From contig NZ_SDMQ01000016.1 in NCBI RefSeq assembly GCF_004324755.1, positions 1-64,000 of the forward strand: 64,000 bases of DNA. Reading direction: 5' to 3'. Below are positions 37,230-48,605 of this stretch, piece by piece. This stretch comes from Propioniciclava sinopodophylli. Lineage in GTDB: Bacteria > Actinomycetota > Actinomycetes > Propionibacteriales > Propionibacteriaceae. Under the pieces are notes generated by a model, which did no database searches, was not told where the DNA came from, and saw nothing but the letters and a program-made list of their open reading frames with translations. How positions within the stretch are numbered: the first letter of the stretch is position 1; every line of letters starts with the position of its first letter. Both the position numbers and the translations under genes were made by a program.

Positions 37230-38074
37230 GCACCCAGCGCTACCGCGTCAGCCACACCAGCACCTACGACTACACCGGCCCGATCAGCGCCTCGCACAAC
37301 GAGGTCCGGATGACCCCGCTGACCGAGGAGGGGCAGACCACCCTCGAGTCGCGCCTGCGCATCCGTCCGCTCACGTGGTCGAACACCTATCGCGACTACT
37401 TCGGCACGCACGTGACGGCGCTGGAGACCTCCGGCTTCCACGAGGCGCTTGAGCTGGAGGCCGTCTCGACCGTCGAGCGCTACGACGTCGACCGGGAGCG
37501 CCCGGCCGCGACGTGGGACGCGTTGCGGTCGGGCGGCTGCCGCGACCGTTGCTTCGAGTACCTGGAGTTGCGGCGCCACACCGAGCTGCCCGAGGACGTC
37601 CTGGCCGGCTTCGCGCAGGCCGCCGCCGGACTTGACCCCACGGCGTCCGTCGCCGCGGTGGTGGACGCCGTGCGCGACCACCTCGACTACGAGCCGGGCG
37701 TCACGCAGGCCACCACGCTGGCGTCCGAGGCGTGGGCCGAGGGCAAGGGCGTGTGCCAGGACTTCGTGCACGCGACCCTGGGCGGGCTGCGGCACCTGGG
37801 CATCCCGGCGCGGTACGTGTCGGGCTACCTGATGCCGGACGCCGACGCCACGATCGGCCAGCCGGTCACCTCGGAGAGCCACGCGTGGGTGGAGTGGTTC
37901 GACGGCGAGGGGTGGGTGCCGGTGGACCCCACCAACGACCGTCCGGTCTCGCTGGCGCACATCGCCGTCGCGCGCGGGCGCGACTACGAGGACGTGGCGC
38001 CGTTCAAGGGCGTGTACCTGGGCGACCAGGACGCCGACCTCACCGTCACGGTGATGATCACGCGGCTGAGCTGA
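37226..38074 (+). CDS. Transglutaminase-like cysteine peptidase-fold protein
   Basis: The 282-residue protein has the bacterial transglutaminase N-terminal region (RYRVSHTSTYDYTGPISASHNEVRMTP) and a papain-like core. The catalytic triad is visible as Cys in GVCQDFVHATL, His in SESHAWVEWF and Asp in VPVDPTNDRPV. It closes the ATP-grasp/alpha-E/transglutaminase cassette and presumably cleaves or transfers the amide bond the ATP-grasp partner makes; that is inference. Its stop abuts the opposing TetR stop in TGATCA. Confidence 0.9.
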   Translation: MSTQRYRVSHTSTYDYTGPISASHNEVRMTPLTEEGQTTLESRLRIRPLTWSNTYRDYFGTHVTALETSGFHEALELEAVSTVERYDVDRERPAATWDALRSGGCRDRCFEYLELRRHTELPEDVLAGFAQAAAGLDPTASVAAVVDAVRDHLDYEPGVTQATTLASEAWAEGKGVCQDFVHATLGGLRHLGIPARYVSGYLMPDADATIGQPVTSESHAWVEWFDGEGWVPVDPTNDRPVSLAHIAVARGRDYEDVAPFKGVYLGDQDADLTVTVMITRLS

Positions 38075-38758
38075 TCAGGGCTGCTGGTCGTCGGCTTCCT
38101 CGGTGACCCGGAGGACGGGCTGCGGGTGCAGGCGCTGCATGCCGTGCCAGGCCAGGTTCACCAGGTGCGCGGCGACCTGCGGCTTGGTGAGCGTGGTGTT
38201 CTCACGGGACTCGACCCACCACTGGCCGGCGAGCGCGACGAGGCCGACGAGCATCTGCGAGTACAGCGGCGCCGTGCCGGGGTCGAACCCGCGGCGTCCG
38301 AACTGGTCGGCGAGCAGGCCCTCGACGCGGCTGGCGATGCTGGAGAGGATCGTCTGGAACGTGCCGCCCTGGGAGTAGGGGGAGGAGTCGCGGCTGATGA
38401 TGCGAAACCCGTCCGGCTCCTCCTCGATGTAGTCGAGCAGGGCGAGCGTGCCGAGCTCGATGAGGGAGCGCGGGTCGGTGTGCGGGCGGCTGATCGCGGC
38501 GTAGATGGCGTCGTGCAGGCGGCGGACCTCGCGGTCGACGACCACGTCGTAGAGGCCCTCCTTGCCGCCGAAGTGCTCGTACACGACGGGCTTGCTGACC
38601 TCGGCGTGCGCGGCGATCTCCTCGACGCTGGTGCCCTCCAACCCCTTGTCGGCGAACAGGCCGCGGGCGACGGCCATGAGCTGCTCCCGACGCTCGGGGC
38701 GCGTCATGCGCACGCGCCCGCGTCGCGCACGGGCCGTCGTCGGGCTGGGAGAACTCAC
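38075..38758 (-). CDS. TetR-family transcriptional regulator
   Basis: This 227-residue regulator starts VSSPSPTTARARRGRVRMTRPERREQL. The helix-turn-helix is GTSVEEIAAHAEVSKPVVYEHFGGKEGLYDVVV, followed by a helical ligand domain with LLDYIEEEPDGFRIISRDSS and LAGQWWVESRENTT. The second domain resembles actinobacterial regulators linked to lipid or efflux genes, but no target is evident. A GAGACT box six bases before the GTG suggests leaderless expression; a 22-bp repeat array lies just upstream. Confidence 0.85.
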   Translation of the reverse strand: MSSPSPTTARARRGRVRMTRPERREQLMAVARGLFADKGLEGTSVEEIAAHAEVSKPVVYEHFGGKEGLYDVVVDREVRRLHDAIYAAISRPHTDPRSLIELGTLALLDYIEEEPDGFRIISRDSSPYSQGGTFQTILSSIASRVEGLLADQFGRRGFDPGTAPLYSQMLVGLVALAGQWWVESRENTTLTKPQVAAHLVNLAWHGMQRLHPQPVLRVTEEADDQQP

Positions 38759-38764
38759 CGGCCC

Positions 38765-38770
38765 AGTCTC
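38765..38770 (-). promoter_or_regulatory. -10-like GAGACT before the TetR gene
   Basis: GAGACT on the minus strand is six bases from the GTG at 38758. The first position departs from the TAnnnT consensus. Confidence 0.3.
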
Positions 38771-38812
38771 TCGCGTGGACGCCGAACGCGCCAATGTCCC
38801 CCCGGGTCCATG

Positions 38813-38987
38813 CGCCGAGAGCCCCGGTGTTCTGCGTCGAGGGCCCCGGCTCCGCGCGTCGAGAGCCCCGGTGTTGTGCGTCGAGAGCCCCGGCTCCGCG
38901 CGTCGAGAGCCCCGGTGTTGTGCGTCGAGAGCCCCGGCTCCGCGCGTCGAGAGCCCCGGGTGTGCCGTCGACAGCCTGGGGTCCGGT
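38813..38987 (+). repeat. 22-bp tandem array A (8 units)
   Basis: Eight head-to-tail units of 22 bp (one of 21) share CGTCGAGAGCCCCGG. Two 3' variants, TGTTGTG and CTCCGCG, alternate strictly through units 1-6. The array lies between the TetR gene and tRNA-Gln, and its reverse complement recurs as array B on the other side of the tRNA. There are no spacers, so it is not CRISPR. Confidence 0.85.
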
Positions 38988-39043
38988 CGCACTGCCTTCA
39001 CGCGTGGCCTAGACTCGGCTGCCGAGGGTGCGCTGGCACCCGA

Positions 39044-39122
39044 ACCCCGGTTGGTCTTTCGGTAGGGCCCGCCTGACTTTGAATCAGGATTAGCGAAGTA
39101 GGTTCGACTCCTACCCGGGGTG
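39044..39122 (+). tRNA. tRNA-Gln (anticodon UUG)
   Basis: A full cloverleaf can be drawn: acceptor ACCCCGG with CCGGGGT, anticodon stem CCTGA with TCAGG around CTTTGAA (anticodon TTG), T-arm GTAGG-TTCGACT-CCTAC, discriminator G and an encoded CCA at 39123-39125. It lies between inverted repeat arrays A and B. Confidence 0.9.
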
Positions 39123-39139
39123 CCAGGGGCTGTGGGCAA

Positions 39140-39248
39140 CCAGCACCGGGGCTGTCGGCGCAGAACACCGGGGCTCTCGACGCAGAACACCGGGGCCCTC
39201 GGCGCAGAACACCGGGGCTCTCGGCGCAGAAGGCCGGGGCTGTCGGCG
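39140..39248 (-). repeat. 22-bp tandem array B (5 units), inverted relative to A
   Basis: Units containing ACACCGGGGCTCTCG are reverse complements of the array A unit at the same 22-bp period. A and B could pair into a long hairpin enclosing tRNA-Gln. B ends only a few bases before the GGAAGG ribosome site of the next gene. Confidence 0.85.
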
Positions 39249-39259
39249 GAAGGGGGGGT

Positions 39260-39886
39260 ATGGCTCGCAACGGAAGCGGACGCCTGTGGCTGCGGCACAT
39301 CCGTCCCGACTTCGTCATCGACGCCGTCGCGCACCTCACGGCCGAGGACGTCCGCCGCGTGGCCCCCGACGCCACCGCGCTCTGCTTTGACATCGACGGC
39401 ACCGTCACCGACTACCACGCCCCTGCGGTCACGGAAGCCGAGGCGTCCCACCTCGCCACCCTCCGCGAGGCCGGGTACCAGATCTTCGTGGTCAGCAACT
39501 GCTACGGGCAGCGCGCCCGCGAGGTCCACCGGCTCTTCGAGCCGTACGTGACCGGGGTGTTCACCCCCGAGGACTGCGTCGACCCCGCCGACCCGAAGCC
39601 GAACCCGCGCAAGCACGGCAAGCCGGCCCCGGACATGATCCTCGCCGCCACCGCGCGCGCCCAGATCCCCCCCGACCACGTCGTCATGGTCGGCGACCAG
39701 CTCTTCAAGGACGTCCTGTCGGCCCGCCGCGCCGGCGTCCGCGCTCTGCTGGTCCCGCGCCTGGGCCCCAGCGACCACAACGGCGTCCGTTACCTGCAGC
39801 GTCCGGTGGAGCGCGTGCTCCGCCCGCTGCTGGGCCTGCCCGCTGGCAAGCGGTCCTGGCCGCACACCCTCACCCCCGTCCCCTGA
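39260..39886 (+). CDS. HAD-superfamily phosphatase, YqeG-like
   Basis: The 208-residue protein is a HAD hydrolase resembling the YqeG/phosphatidylglycerophosphatase group. Motif I is LCFDIDGTVTDYH with the nucleophile D44 and acid D46, motif II is VVSNCYG, the lysine is in KPAPDMIL, and motif IV is MVGDQLFKDVLSARRAGV. Its substrate is uncertain; HAD proteins of this shape act on PGP or nucleotides. The ATG follows GGAAGGGGGGG directly after array B. Confidence 0.82.
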   Translation: MARNGSGRLWLRHIRPDFVIDAVAHLTAEDVRRVAPDATALCFDIDGTVTDYHAPAVTEAEASHLATLREAGYQIFVVSNCYGQRAREVHRLFEPYVTGVFTPEDCVDPADPKPNPRKHGKPAPDMILAATARAQIPPDHVVMVGDQLFKDVLSARRAGVRALLVPRLGPSDHNGVRYLQRPVERVLRPLLGLPAGKRSWPHTLTPVP

Positions 39887-39908
39887 CCGACGGGCGAGTC
39901 CTCGGCGC

Positions 39909-39914
39909 TAGGAT
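39909..39914 (+). promoter_or_regulatory. Probable -10 box TAGGAT of glmU-prs
   Basis: TAGGAT lies about 40 bases before the glmU ATG, leaving a leader with CAGGAGAG as ribosome site. Confidence 0.4.
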
Positions 39915-39953
39915 GACATGCGTTGCAGCAAGCCAACCGTCAGGAGAGCGCCG

Positions 39954-41417
39954 ATGAGCGATCAGGCACAGGCACGCGGAGTGGCGGGGGTGGTCGTCCT
40001 CGCGGCCGGCGCCGGCACGCGGATGAAGTCCACCAAGTCGAAGCTGCTGCACCAGGTGGCGGGGCGCTCGATGCTGAGCCACGCCATCAGTGCCGCGGAG
40101 GCACTCACCCCCCAGAACCTGGTCGTGGTCGTGGGCCACCAGCGCGAGCAGGTGGAGGAGCACCTCACCGAGATCGCCCCGCACGTGGTCACAGCCGTCC
40201 AGGAGAACCAGAACGGCACCGGGGACGCCGTGCGCTGCGGCTTGGCGCCCATCCACGACATCACCGGCGAGGTCGTCGTCACCTACGGCGACGTGCCCCT
40301 GCTGACCGGCGAGACCCTGATCGACCTCGTCGAGGCCCACCGCGCCCACGGCGACGCCGTCACGCTGCTGACCGCCGAGTTGGACGAGCCGCACGGCTAT
40401 GGCCGCATCGTCCGCGACGCCGACGGCGACCAGGTGGCCGCCATCGTCGAGCAGAAGGACACCACCCCCGAGCAGGCCGAGATCCGCGAGATCAACGCCG
40501 GCATCTACGTCTTCGAGGCCGACGTCCTGCGCGAGGGGTTGGAGTCGCTCACCACCGACAACGCCCAGGGCGAGCTGTACCTGACCGACGTGGTGAAGTT
40601 CGCCCGCAACAAGGGACTGTCCGTCCACTCCATGGTGCTCACCGACCGCTGGCAGACCGAGGGCGTGAACGACCGCGTCCAGCTGTCGGCGATGAACAAG
40701 GAGTACAACCGCCGCCTCGTCGAGAAGGCGCAGCGGGCGGGCGTCACGATCGTCGACCCCGACACCACGTGGCTGCACGACACCGTCGACCTCGCCCCCG
40801 ACGTGACGATCCTTCCCAACACGAGCCTGGAGGGCGCCACGTCGGTCGCCTCCGGCGCCACCATCGGCCCCGACACCACGCTGGTCGACGTCGAGGTGGG
40901 GGAGGGCGCCACCGTCATCCGCACCCACGGCAGCCTCGCCGTCATCGGCGCCGACGCCTCGGTGGGCCCGTTCGCCTACCTGCGCCCGGGCACCGAGCTG
41001 GGCACCGGTGGCAAGATTGGCACGTTCGTCGAGACCAAGAACGCCAAGATCGGGGCCGGCGCCAAGGTGCCGCACCTGAGCTACGCCGGCGACGCCGAGA
41101 TCGGCGAGGGCGCCAACATCGGCGCGGGCACGATCTTCGCCAACTACGACGGCGTCACCAAGTCGAAGACCGTCATCGGCAAGCACAGCTTCGTGGGCTC
41201 CAACACGGTCCTGGTGGCGCCCGTCACCGTTTCCGACGGCGCGTACGTGGCGGCGGGCTCGGCCCTCACCGACCTGGTGGGGCCGGGCGAACTGGCCATC
41301 GCCCGGGGGCGGCAGCGTAATATTCCCGGCTGGGTGGAGAGTCGCCGCGCAGGTACCAAGACGCACCGGGCCGCTCAGGAGGCTGGCGACAACGTGGAAG
41401 GAAGCTCCGAGCAGTGA
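39954..41417 (+). CDS. glmU: Bifunctional UDP-N-acetylglucosamine pyrophosphorylase / glucosamine-1-phosphate acetyltransferase
   Basis: GlmU makes UDP-GlcNAc for cell wall synthesis. The N-terminal uridyltransferase half has VVLAAGAGTRMKSTKSKLLHQVAG, NQNGTGDAV, VTYGDVPLL and INAGIYVFE. The C-terminal left-handed beta-helix has GPFAYLRPGTELG, GTFVETKNAKIG, HLSYAGDAEIGEGANIGAGTIFANYDG and VGSNTVLVAPVTV. The protein is 487 residues from the ATG at 39954, chosen over an upstream codon because of CAGGAG. It is coupled to prs by a GTGA overlap. Confidence 0.96.
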   Translation: MSDQAQARGVAGVVVLAAGAGTRMKSTKSKLLHQVAGRSMLSHAISAAEALTPQNLVVVVGHQREQVEEHLTEIAPHVVTAVQENQNGTGDAVRCGLAPIHDITGEVVVTYGDVPLLTGETLIDLVEAHRAHGDAVTLLTAELDEPHGYGRIVRDADGDQVAAIVEQKDTTPEQAEIREINAGIYVFEADVLREGLESLTTDNAQGELYLTDVVKFARNKGLSVHSMVLTDRWQTEGVNDRVQLSAMNKEYNRRLVEKAQRAGVTIVDPDTTWLHDTVDLAPDVTILPNTSLEGATSVASGATIGPDTTLVDVEVGEGATVIRTHGSLAVIGADASVGPFAYLRPGTELGTGGKIGTFVETKNAKIGAGAKVPHLSYAGDAEIGEGANIGAGTIFANYDGVTKSKTVIGKHSFVGSNTVLVAPVTVSDGAYVAAGSALTDLVGPGELAIARGRQRNIPGWVESRRAGTKTHRAAQEAGDNVEGSSEQ

Positions 41418-42394
41418 CGGGGATCAAGAGGCAGTCCGAGAAGCACCTCATCGTCGCCTCCGGGCGCGCCTACCCGGAACTGGCCGAGGAGGTCGCCGCG
41501 ATGATCGGGGTCGAGCTCGTCCCGACCCGGGCCCTCACCTACGCCAACTCCGAGATCTACGTGCGCTTCGAGGAGTCGGTGCGCGGCTGCGACGCGTTCG
41601 TCATCCAGTCGCACTGCGCCCCGGTCAACGAGTGGCTCATGGAGCAGCTGATCATGGTGGACGCCCTCAAGCGCGCCTCCGCCAAGCGGATCACCGTCGT
41701 CTCGCCGTTCTACCCCTACGGTCGCCAGGACAAGAAGCACGCCGGACGCGAGCCCATCTCGGCCCGCCTCATCGCGGACCTCTACAAGACCGCCGGCGCC
41801 GACCGCCTCATGTCGATCGATCTGCACGCCTCCCAGATCCAGGGCTTCTTCGACGGGCCCGTCGACCACCTCATCGGCTTGCCGGTGCTGGTGGACTACA
41901 TCACCGAGAAGTACTCGCTGGACAACCTCACGGTCGTCTCGCCGGACGCCGGCCGCGTGCGCCTGGCGGACGCCTACACCGACAGGCTCGGTGCCCCGCT
42001 GGCGATCATCCACAAGCGCCGCGACCCCAACAAGGCCAACGAGGTCGCCGTCGGCGAGGTCGTCGGTGACGTCGCCGGCCGGGTCTGCCTGCTCGTGGAC
42101 GACATGATCGACACCGCCGGCACCATCTGCGCCGCAGCCCAGACGCTCAAGGACCATGGCGCCGCCAAGGTGATCGCCGCCGCCACCCACCCGATCCTGT
42201 CGGGCCCGGCCGTGGAGCGCCTGAACGCGTCGGCGTTCGAGGAGATCATCGTCACCAACACGCTGCCGATCAGCGACGAGATCAACATCCCGAAGCTGAC
42301 GGTCCTCTCGATCGCCCCGCTGATCGCCGAGGCGATCCGCCAGATCTTCGAGGACGGCTCGGTCACCAGCCTGTTCGACGGCGCGCACCTGTAG
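41414..42394 (+). CDS. prs: Ribose-phosphate diphosphokinase
   Basis: Prs makes PRPP, the donor for purine, pyrimidine, histidine and tryptophan synthesis. The 326-residue enzyme shows LTYANSEIYVRFEESVRG, YPYGRQDKKHAGREPISARL, SIDLHASQIQGFFDGPVDHL and the PRPP-binding loop DDMIDTAGTI from residue 229. The usual VVSPDxGGVRRAR segment reads VVSPDAGRVRLADAY, a mild variant. The glmU-prs-rplY-pth order is typical of actinobacteria. Confidence 0.95.
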   Translation: MTGIKRQSEKHLIVASGRAYPELAEEVAAMIGVELVPTRALTYANSEIYVRFEESVRGCDAFVIQSHCAPVNEWLMEQLIMVDALKRASAKRITVVSPFYPYGRQDKKHAGREPISARLIADLYKTAGADRLMSIDLHASQIQGFFDGPVDHLIGLPVLVDYITEKYSLDNLTVVSPDAGRVRLADAYTDRLGAPLAIIHKRRDPNKANEVAVGEVVGDVAGRVCLLVDDMIDTAGTICAAAQTLKDHGAAKVIAAATHPILSGPAVERLNASAFEEIIVTNTLPISDEINIPKLTVLSIAPLIAEAIRQIFEDGSVTSLFDGAHL

Positions 42395-42409
42395 CACGAC
42401 TCGGGCGGT

Positions 42410-42443
42410 CCTGCGAAGGCAGCGGACCTCCGAGGTTCGCAGG
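42410..42443 (+). terminator. Hairpin after prs
   Basis: CCTGCGAA (42410-42417) pairs exactly with TTCGCAGG (42436-42443), 15 bases after the prs stop. There is no U-run, as is common in high-GC genomes. Confidence 0.45.
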
Positions 42444-42491
42444 CGCTCGCCCCCCAGGGGTCCACGATTCGGTGGACGCCGCGGGGTGCAG

Positions 42492-42497
42492 TAGAGT
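42492..42497 (+). promoter_or_regulatory. -10 box TAGAGT of rplY
   Basis: TAGAGT with a weak -35-like TTCGGT 18 bases upstream would start a transcript near 42504, immediately before the structured rplY leader. Confidence 0.45.
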
Positions 42498-42506
42498 GGA
42501 CGGGTT

Positions 42507-42560
42507 GCTTGGCGAGGGGACCGATCGGTCCCGTGATCGACTGGCCCTCCCTTGCCGAGC
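42507..42560 (+). promoter_or_regulatory. Structured 5' leader of rplY
   Basis: GCTTGGCGAG (42507-42516) pairs with CTTGCCGAGC (42551-42560) through ten pairs including G-U, and inside it GGGACCGATCGGTCCC (42517-42532) is a perfect palindrome. The structure lies in the roughly 95-base leader of rplY and could be an autoregulatory L25 site, as ribosomal protein leaders often are. Confidence 0.45.
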
Positions 42561-42597
42561 GCCCCGTTTGACCAGCAAGGTTGAGGAGCAACCACCC

Positions 42598-43239
42598 ATG
42601 AGCAGCAACGAGATCAAGATCGCCGGCACCAGCCGCACCGAGTTCGGCAAGGGCGCCGCGCGCCGCGCCCGCCGCGACGGCCTGGTGCCCGCGGTCATCT
42701 ACGGCCACGGCAGCGAGCCGGTCCACATCAACCTCCCGGGCCACGAGACCCTCCTGGCCCTCCGCACCGCCAACGCGCTGCTGTCGATCACCATCGACGG
42801 CGGCAAGCAGCAGCTGGCCCTGCCCAAGCAGGTGCAGCGCGACCCGATCAAGGGCTTCCTCGACCACGTCGACCTCATCGTCGTCAGGAAGGGCGAGAAG
42901 GTCACCGTCGAGGTGCCGCTGGTCATCATCGGCGAGGTCAAGGAGGGCATCGTCACCATGGACCAGCAGACCATCGCGCTCGAGGCCGAGGCCACCAACA
43001 TCCCGGCCCAGGTGGAGATCGACGTCACCACCCTGGAGGTCGGCCAGCAGATCACCGCCGGCGACCTCACCCTGCCTGAGGGCTCCGTCTTCTCGGGCGA
43101 GGCCGACGACCTCATCCTGTCCATCGCGGCCCCGATCTCGGAGGAGGCCCTCGAGGCCTCGCTGGAGGCGGGCGAGGGCGACGCGGCCGCCGCTGCGTCG
43201 GCCGAGGAGGACGCGGCCGCCGAGGGCGACGCGGAGTAA
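42598..43239 (+). CDS. rplY: 50S ribosomal protein L25/general stress protein Ctc
   Basis: The 213-residue protein is the long Ctc/TL5 form that binds 5S rRNA. The L25 domain opens EIKIAGTSRTEFGKGAARRARRDGLVPAVIYGHG, VDLIVVRKGEKVTVEVPL begins the TL5-like C-terminal domain, and an acidic alanine/glutamate tail ends it. The ATG at 42598 follows TTGAGGAGC. Confidence 0.95.
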   Translation: MSSNEIKIAGTSRTEFGKGAARRARRDGLVPAVIYGHGSEPVHINLPGHETLLALRTANALLSITIDGGKQQLALPKQVQRDPIKGFLDHVDLIVVRKGEKVTVEVPLVIIGEVKEGIVTMDQQTIALEAEATNIPAQVEIDVTTLEVGQQITAGDLTLPEGSVFSGEADDLILSIAAPISEEALEASLEAGEGDAAAAASAEEDAAAEGDAE

Positions 43240-43245
43240 TCCACC

Positions 43246-43845
43246 TTGGCTGCATGGCTCGTGGTCGGGCTCGGGAATCCGGGCCCGACCTACGCGTCCA
43301 CCCGGCACAACGTCGGCTTCATGGTCGTCGACGAACTGGCCGCGCGGGCGCGCGCTTCGTGGGCGGCCCCGCGCGGAATGCGCGGGGACGTCGCCGAGTC
43401 GCGCCTGACGGCGTCCGGCATGGGCGGCATCGGGGCGGACGCCACCAAGGTCGTCCTGCTCAAGCCGCGCACCTTCATGAACGAGTCGGGCGCGGCGGTG
43501 ACCAGGGTGGCCGCGTTCCACAAGGTGACGCCCGACCGGATCGTCGCGATCCACGACGAGCTGGACCTCGAGTTCGGCCAGCTACGGCTGAAGGCCGGCG
43601 GCGGCGACAACGGCCACAACGGGCTGCGCTCCATGCGCGCCCACCTCAGCACGGGGGACTTCCTCCGCGTGCGCTACGGCATCGGACGCCCTCCCGGCCG
43701 CCAGGACCCGGCGGCCTACGTGCTGGCGCCCATCCCCACCACGCTGCGTGAGGACTACGCCGTCGAGACCGCCCGCGTCGCGGACGCGGTCGAGATGCTC
43801 GTGCTGGAGGGCCTCGCGGCCACCCAGAACCGCTTCAACTCCTGA
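43246..43845 (+). CDS. pth: Peptidyl-tRNA hydrolase
   Basis: Pth recycles peptidyl-tRNAs dropped from ribosomes. The 199-residue protein has LVVGLGNPGPTYASTRHNVGFMVVDELA with the catalytic histidine, LLKPRTFMNESGAAV, IHDELDLEFGQLRLKAGGGDNGHNGLRSM, and FLRVRYGIGRPPG. It starts with TTG at 43246, six bases after rplY, behind GGAG; no better in-frame codon precedes the conserved N-terminus. Confidence 0.94.
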   Translation: MAAWLVVGLGNPGPTYASTRHNVGFMVVDELAARARASWAAPRGMRGDVAESRLTASGMGGIGADATKVVLLKPRTFMNESGAAVTRVAAFHKVTPDRIVAIHDELDLEFGQLRLKAGGGDNGHNGLRSMRAHLSTGDFLRVRYGIGRPPGRQDPAAYVLAPIPTTLREDYAVETARVADAVEMLVLEGLAATQNRFNS

Positions 43846-43936
43846 GTCCCCTCGGGCCAGCCGGCGACGGTTTCGGCAGCTTGCGCGTCAAGGGCCTTTC
43901 GCGCGGACGGGTCGGGGCAGGGGTGCGCCGACGGGT

Positions 43937-43942
43937 TAGGGT
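43937..43942 (+). promoter_or_regulatory. -10 box TAGGGT of carB
   Basis: TAGGGT lies 35 bases before the carB ATG, giving a leader that carries GAGGAG at 43967-43972. Confidence 0.45.
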
Positions 43943-43977
43943 GGTCGACGGCCCGGCAGCGAGCACGAGGAGTACGG

Positions 43978-47229
<3,252 letters not shown>

Positions 47230-47251
47230 CGCCGACCCGGACGCCGCCGGT

Positions 47252-47301
47252 TTGGGCCGGCCGGATTCGCGCCCCAGGCTACTTACCGACCGGTTGGTAA
47301 G
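47252..47301 (+). promoter_or_regulatory. Promoter and TetR-type operator of the MFS gene
   Basis: TTGGGC (47252-47257) and CAGGCT (47275-47280) are 17 bases apart. The expected start falls inside the palindrome CTTACCGACCGGTTGGTAAG (47282-47301), whose arms pair at nine of ten positions. Palindromes of this TTACC-n-GGTAA kind are typical operators of TetR repressors of drug pumps. Confidence 0.6.
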
Positions 47302-47312
47302 CGGAGGACGAC

Positions 47313-48605
47313 GTGGACGACAAGCAGCGCAATCAGGTGCTCGGGGTGCTCTTCGTGGGCGTGCTCATGAGGGCGCTCGACATCGCGATCATCGGATCGG
47401 CGATGCCGGCCAGCCAGGCCGAGTTCAGGCTGACCCCGCGCCAGCTGCCGTGGCTGTTCAGCATCTACGTGCTCATGCAGATGATCAGCACGCCGCTGTG
47501 GGCCAAGCTGTCCGACTTCTTCGGGCGCCGCGCGATCTACGTCCTCGACGTCGCGATCTTCGCGGTGGGCTCGATCGTGGTCGCGGCCTCCCACGGGTCG
47601 GGGCTGTGGCTCCTGCTGCTCGCGGGCCGCGCGATCCAGGGCTTCGGCGCCGGCGGCATCTTCCCCGTGGCCAGCGCCGTCATCGGCGACACCTTCCCCG
47701 CCGACAAGCGCGGCCGTGCGCTCGGCCTCATCGGTGCGGTGTTCGGCATCGCCTTCCTCATCGGCCCCATCCTGGGTGGCCTGCTGCTGGGCTTCGGCTG
47801 GTACTGGCTGTTCCTGATCAACATCCCGCTCGCCCTCGTCGTGATCGCGCTGAGCTGGAAGCTGCTCCCGAAGATCCCGGTGGCCACGTCCGGCGGCTTC
47901 GACTGGGCCGGCATGGTCACCCTCGCCGTCGCGCTGGGCGCGTTCACCTACGGGCTGAACGAGTTCGATCCCGCCAACGCCGCCGCCAGCCTCGCCCGCC
48001 CGGCCGAAAACCCGGTGTTCCCGGTGCACCTGTTCGCCAACAAGCAGCTCGCCGTCGCGTTCGGGATCACCCTGGGCGCCGGCATCGGTGAGGCCAGCAC
48101 CGTGTTCCTGCCGCTGCTGGCGGTCCTGAGCTACGGCGTCAGCGCGTCGGTGGGCAGCTACCTGCTGCCGCTGGTGCTCGCGATGGCGGTCGGCTCGCCA
48201 GTCGCCGGGCGCCTGCTCGACAGGCTGGGCTCCCGGGTGGTCATCCTCGCCGGACTCGTCATCATGGCCGCCGGCCTCATCGGGATCAGCCGTCCCGGCC
48301 CGCTGTGGTTCTTCATCGTCTGCAGCGCCCTGATCGGGCTCGGGCTGTCGGCCCTGCTGGGCGCCCCGATCCGCTACATCACGCTCAACGAGACCACGGC
48401 GGTGGACCGCTCGGCCGCGCAGGGCATGGTCACGACCTTCACCTCGATCGGCCAGCTCGTGGCGGCGGCGCTCGTCGGCGCGGTAGCGGCGTCGTTCGGC
48501 GAGACGGCCCAGGTTTACGACCTGTCGTTCCTGGGCATCGGCTTGGTCACGGTGCCAGGGCTGGGGAGGCGTCCGGCGCCCGCGCCCAGCTCGCCGGGGT
48601 GGTGA
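47313..48605 (+). CDS. Drug-type MFS transporter (DHA2-like), probably damaged
   Basis: The 430-residue protein matches 14-helix drug:H+ antiporters: DFFGRRAIYVLD in loop 2-3, GRAIQGFGAGGIFPVASAVIGD in helix 4, GPILGGLLL in helix 5. Two defects are suspected. Between FDPANAAASLA and RPAENPVFPVHL the usual eighth helix is absent, as if cut out in frame. After LGIGLVTV the last helix runs into PGLGRRPAPAPSSPGW, which looks like a frameshift. GTG at 47313 follows GGAGG. Efflux activity is doubtful. Confidence 0.7.
   Translation: MDDKQRNQVLGVLFVGVLMRALDIAIIGSAMPASQAEFRLTPRQLPWLFSIYVLMQMISTPLWAKLSDFFGRRAIYVLDVAIFAVGSIVVAASHGSGLWLLLLAGRAIQGFGAGGIFPVASAVIGDTFPADKRGRALGLIGAVFGIAFLIGPILGGLLLGFGWYWLFLINIPLALVVIALSWKLLPKIPVATSGGFDWAGMVTLAVALGAFTYGLNEFDPANAAASLARPAENPVFPVHLFANKQLAVAFGITLGAGIGEASTVFLPLLAVLSYGVSASVGSYLLPLVLAMAVGSPVAGRLLDRLGSRVVILAGLVIMAAGLIGISRPGPLWFFIVCSALIGLGLSALLGAPIRYITLNETTAVDRSAAQGMVTTFTSIGQLVAAALVGAVAASFGETAQVYDLSFLGIGLVTVPGLGRRPAPAPSSPGW

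Noticed and set aside
38813..38987. Regular 22-bp repeats as a CRISPR array
   Set aside because: Units are directly adjacent with no spacers and no cas genes are present.
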